Source: an uncultured Mobiluncus sp. | GTDB taxonomy: Bacteria; Actinomycetota; Actinomycetes; Actinomycetales; Actinomycetaceae | NCBI RefSeq assembly: GCF_902488535.1 | Contig: NZ_CABTWO010000008.1 | Location: 1-64,000 of the forward strand | DNA length: 64,000 nucleotides | Direction: 5' to 3' | Shown here: positions 63,510-64,000 of the stretch, one piece after another | Numbering within the stretch: the stretch's first letter is position 1 | Layout: every line of letters begins with the position of its first letter | Program-made: the position numbers and the translations under genes | Notes under the pieces: generated by a model | What the model was told of the DNA's origin: nothing | What the model saw: only the letters and a program-made list of their open reading frames with translations | Database searches by the model: none

Positions 63510-63785
63510 CTAACAGAGTTTACGAATCTCAATCATGATGCGTTCCCGCAGCTCAACCGGGGCTTCACAGTGGCAGGATTGCCGCAGCAACGTGATGTAG
63601 CGTTCCACCCGCAGGGATTCCTCGTGGCAATTCGGACAGTGGCGCAAATGCTCATGGAAACGTTGTGCCGTGGGCAAGTCCATCTCCCCGTTCATGATTT
63701 CGCGCATATTCTGCGTCACGGTATCGCAGTCACAGTCGAATTCAGACACGGTGGGCATCTGTGGATTAAGGTTTTCCTCACTCAT
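63510..63785 (-). CDS. rsrA: Zinc anti-sigma factor, RsrA/RshA type
   Basis: 91 aa. The ZAS motif is clear: H-x3-C-x2-C in HLRHCPNCHEE, with additional Cys near the N-terminus (FDCDCDT), near LRQSCHC and at the C-terminus. RsrA holds SigR/SigH inactive and releases it on thiol oxidation. Its ATG overlaps the stop of the sigma gene (ATGA), so they are co-translated. Confidence 0.92.
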   Translation of the reverse strand: MSEENLNPQMPTVSEFDCDCDTVTQNMREIMNGEMDLPTAQRFHEHLRHCPNCHEESLRVERYITLLRQSCHCEAPVELRERIMIEIRKLC

Positions 63786-64000
63786 ACCAACACCTCAGCT
63801 TCCAGACGTTCTTTCAGCATTTTTCGCAGCCTTGCTCGGCCGCGGTGCAGACGAGACATGACCGTCCCTGAGGGAATATCGAGGATTTTCGCAATTTCTT
63901 TGTAAGCCAGACCTTCCACGTCAGCCAGGTACACCGCTTCGCGGTATTCATCGGGTAGGGCATCCAAGGCGTCGAGAATGTCTTGGGTCCCCAGACGATC
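63782..64000 (-). CDS. sigR: ECF sigma factor SigR/SigH type (partial, runs off the window)
   Basis: Only the C-terminal ~72 residues are in the window: the end of the linker and region 4 (MDALPDEYREAVYLADVEGLAYKEIA-like, then SGTVMSRLHRGRARLRKML). The frame is open to the window edge. The stop overlaps rsrA by four bases. By pairing with a RsrA-type factor it is the oxidative/thiol-stress sigma SigR (SigH in mycobacteria). Confidence 0.9.
   Translation of the reverse strand, partial: DRLGTQDILDALDALPDEYREAVYLADVEGLAYKEIAKILDIPSGTVMSRLHRGRARLRKMLKERLEAEVLV

Overview
The window is chromosomal core sequence from an actinobacterium of moderate G+C (about 55% by eye). Markers for the phylum are the mtrA-mtrB-lpqB cluster, DUF2516, DUF3499, DUF6459- and DUF6912-type proteins, a Kgd-type 2-oxoglutarate enzyme, a RsrA-type zinc anti-sigma factor and a 24-residue bL37 ribosomal protein. 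Gene order and composition resemble Actinomycetaceae (a Mobiluncus-like organism is my best guess, low confidence at genus level). I saw no prophage, insertion sequence, CRISPR array or rRNA, and one tRNA gene.

Layout. 0-9.9 kb: tRNA-Lys, then a phosphate/polyphosphate block (ppk, mutT1, and the opposed DUF47-pit operon), a 449-base gap with a run of inverted repeats, and ygfZ, DUF2516 and dtd. 9.9-21.3 kb: clpC, an ECF sigma factor with a membrane-anchored partner, ppdK, and an iron-uptake operon feoA-feoB-feoC-like behind a probable DtxR-controlled leaderless promoter. 21.3-29.1 kb (minus strand): an orphan alpha/beta hydrolase and a methionine block metY-metF-metE-metX behind a structured leader with a seven-codon upstream ORF. 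29.1-38.3 kb: dacB and ppa diverge, then DUF3499, a metallopeptidase-like protein, and a minus-strand membrane cluster (DUF4129, DUF4350, MoxR, DUF58). 38.4-47.2 kb: mtrA-mtrB-lpqB, comF-like, hpf, secA. 47.2-56 kb: DUF6459-like protein, small unknowns, a HTH protein, a SAF / TadZ-like / DUF6912 trio, sbcC-sbcD. 56-64 kb: hisN and aroA-rsgA diverge, then kgd, and on the minus strand sigR (partial)-rsrA-bL37.

How it fits together. Ppk, Pit/DUF47 and Ppa handle phosphate import, polyphosphate synthesis and pyrophosphate removal, and MutT1 probably cleans up oxidised nucleotides. The met block carries direct sulfhydrylation (MetX, MetY) plus folate-dependent methylation (MetF, MetE). MtrAB-LpqB, DacB and the MoxR/DUF58 cluster concern the envelope. 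ClpC, the RsrA-SigR pair, Hpf and SbcCD concern stress. Several genes lack a Shine-Dalgarno sequence and have a TAnnnT hexamer 6-7 bases before the start codon, which fits leaderless transcripts.

I found no clearly new multi-gene system. The observations most worth a second look are the structured element at 6685-6802, the met leader, the leaderless upstream ORF overlapping the ppa start, and the cysteine-rich Feo set.
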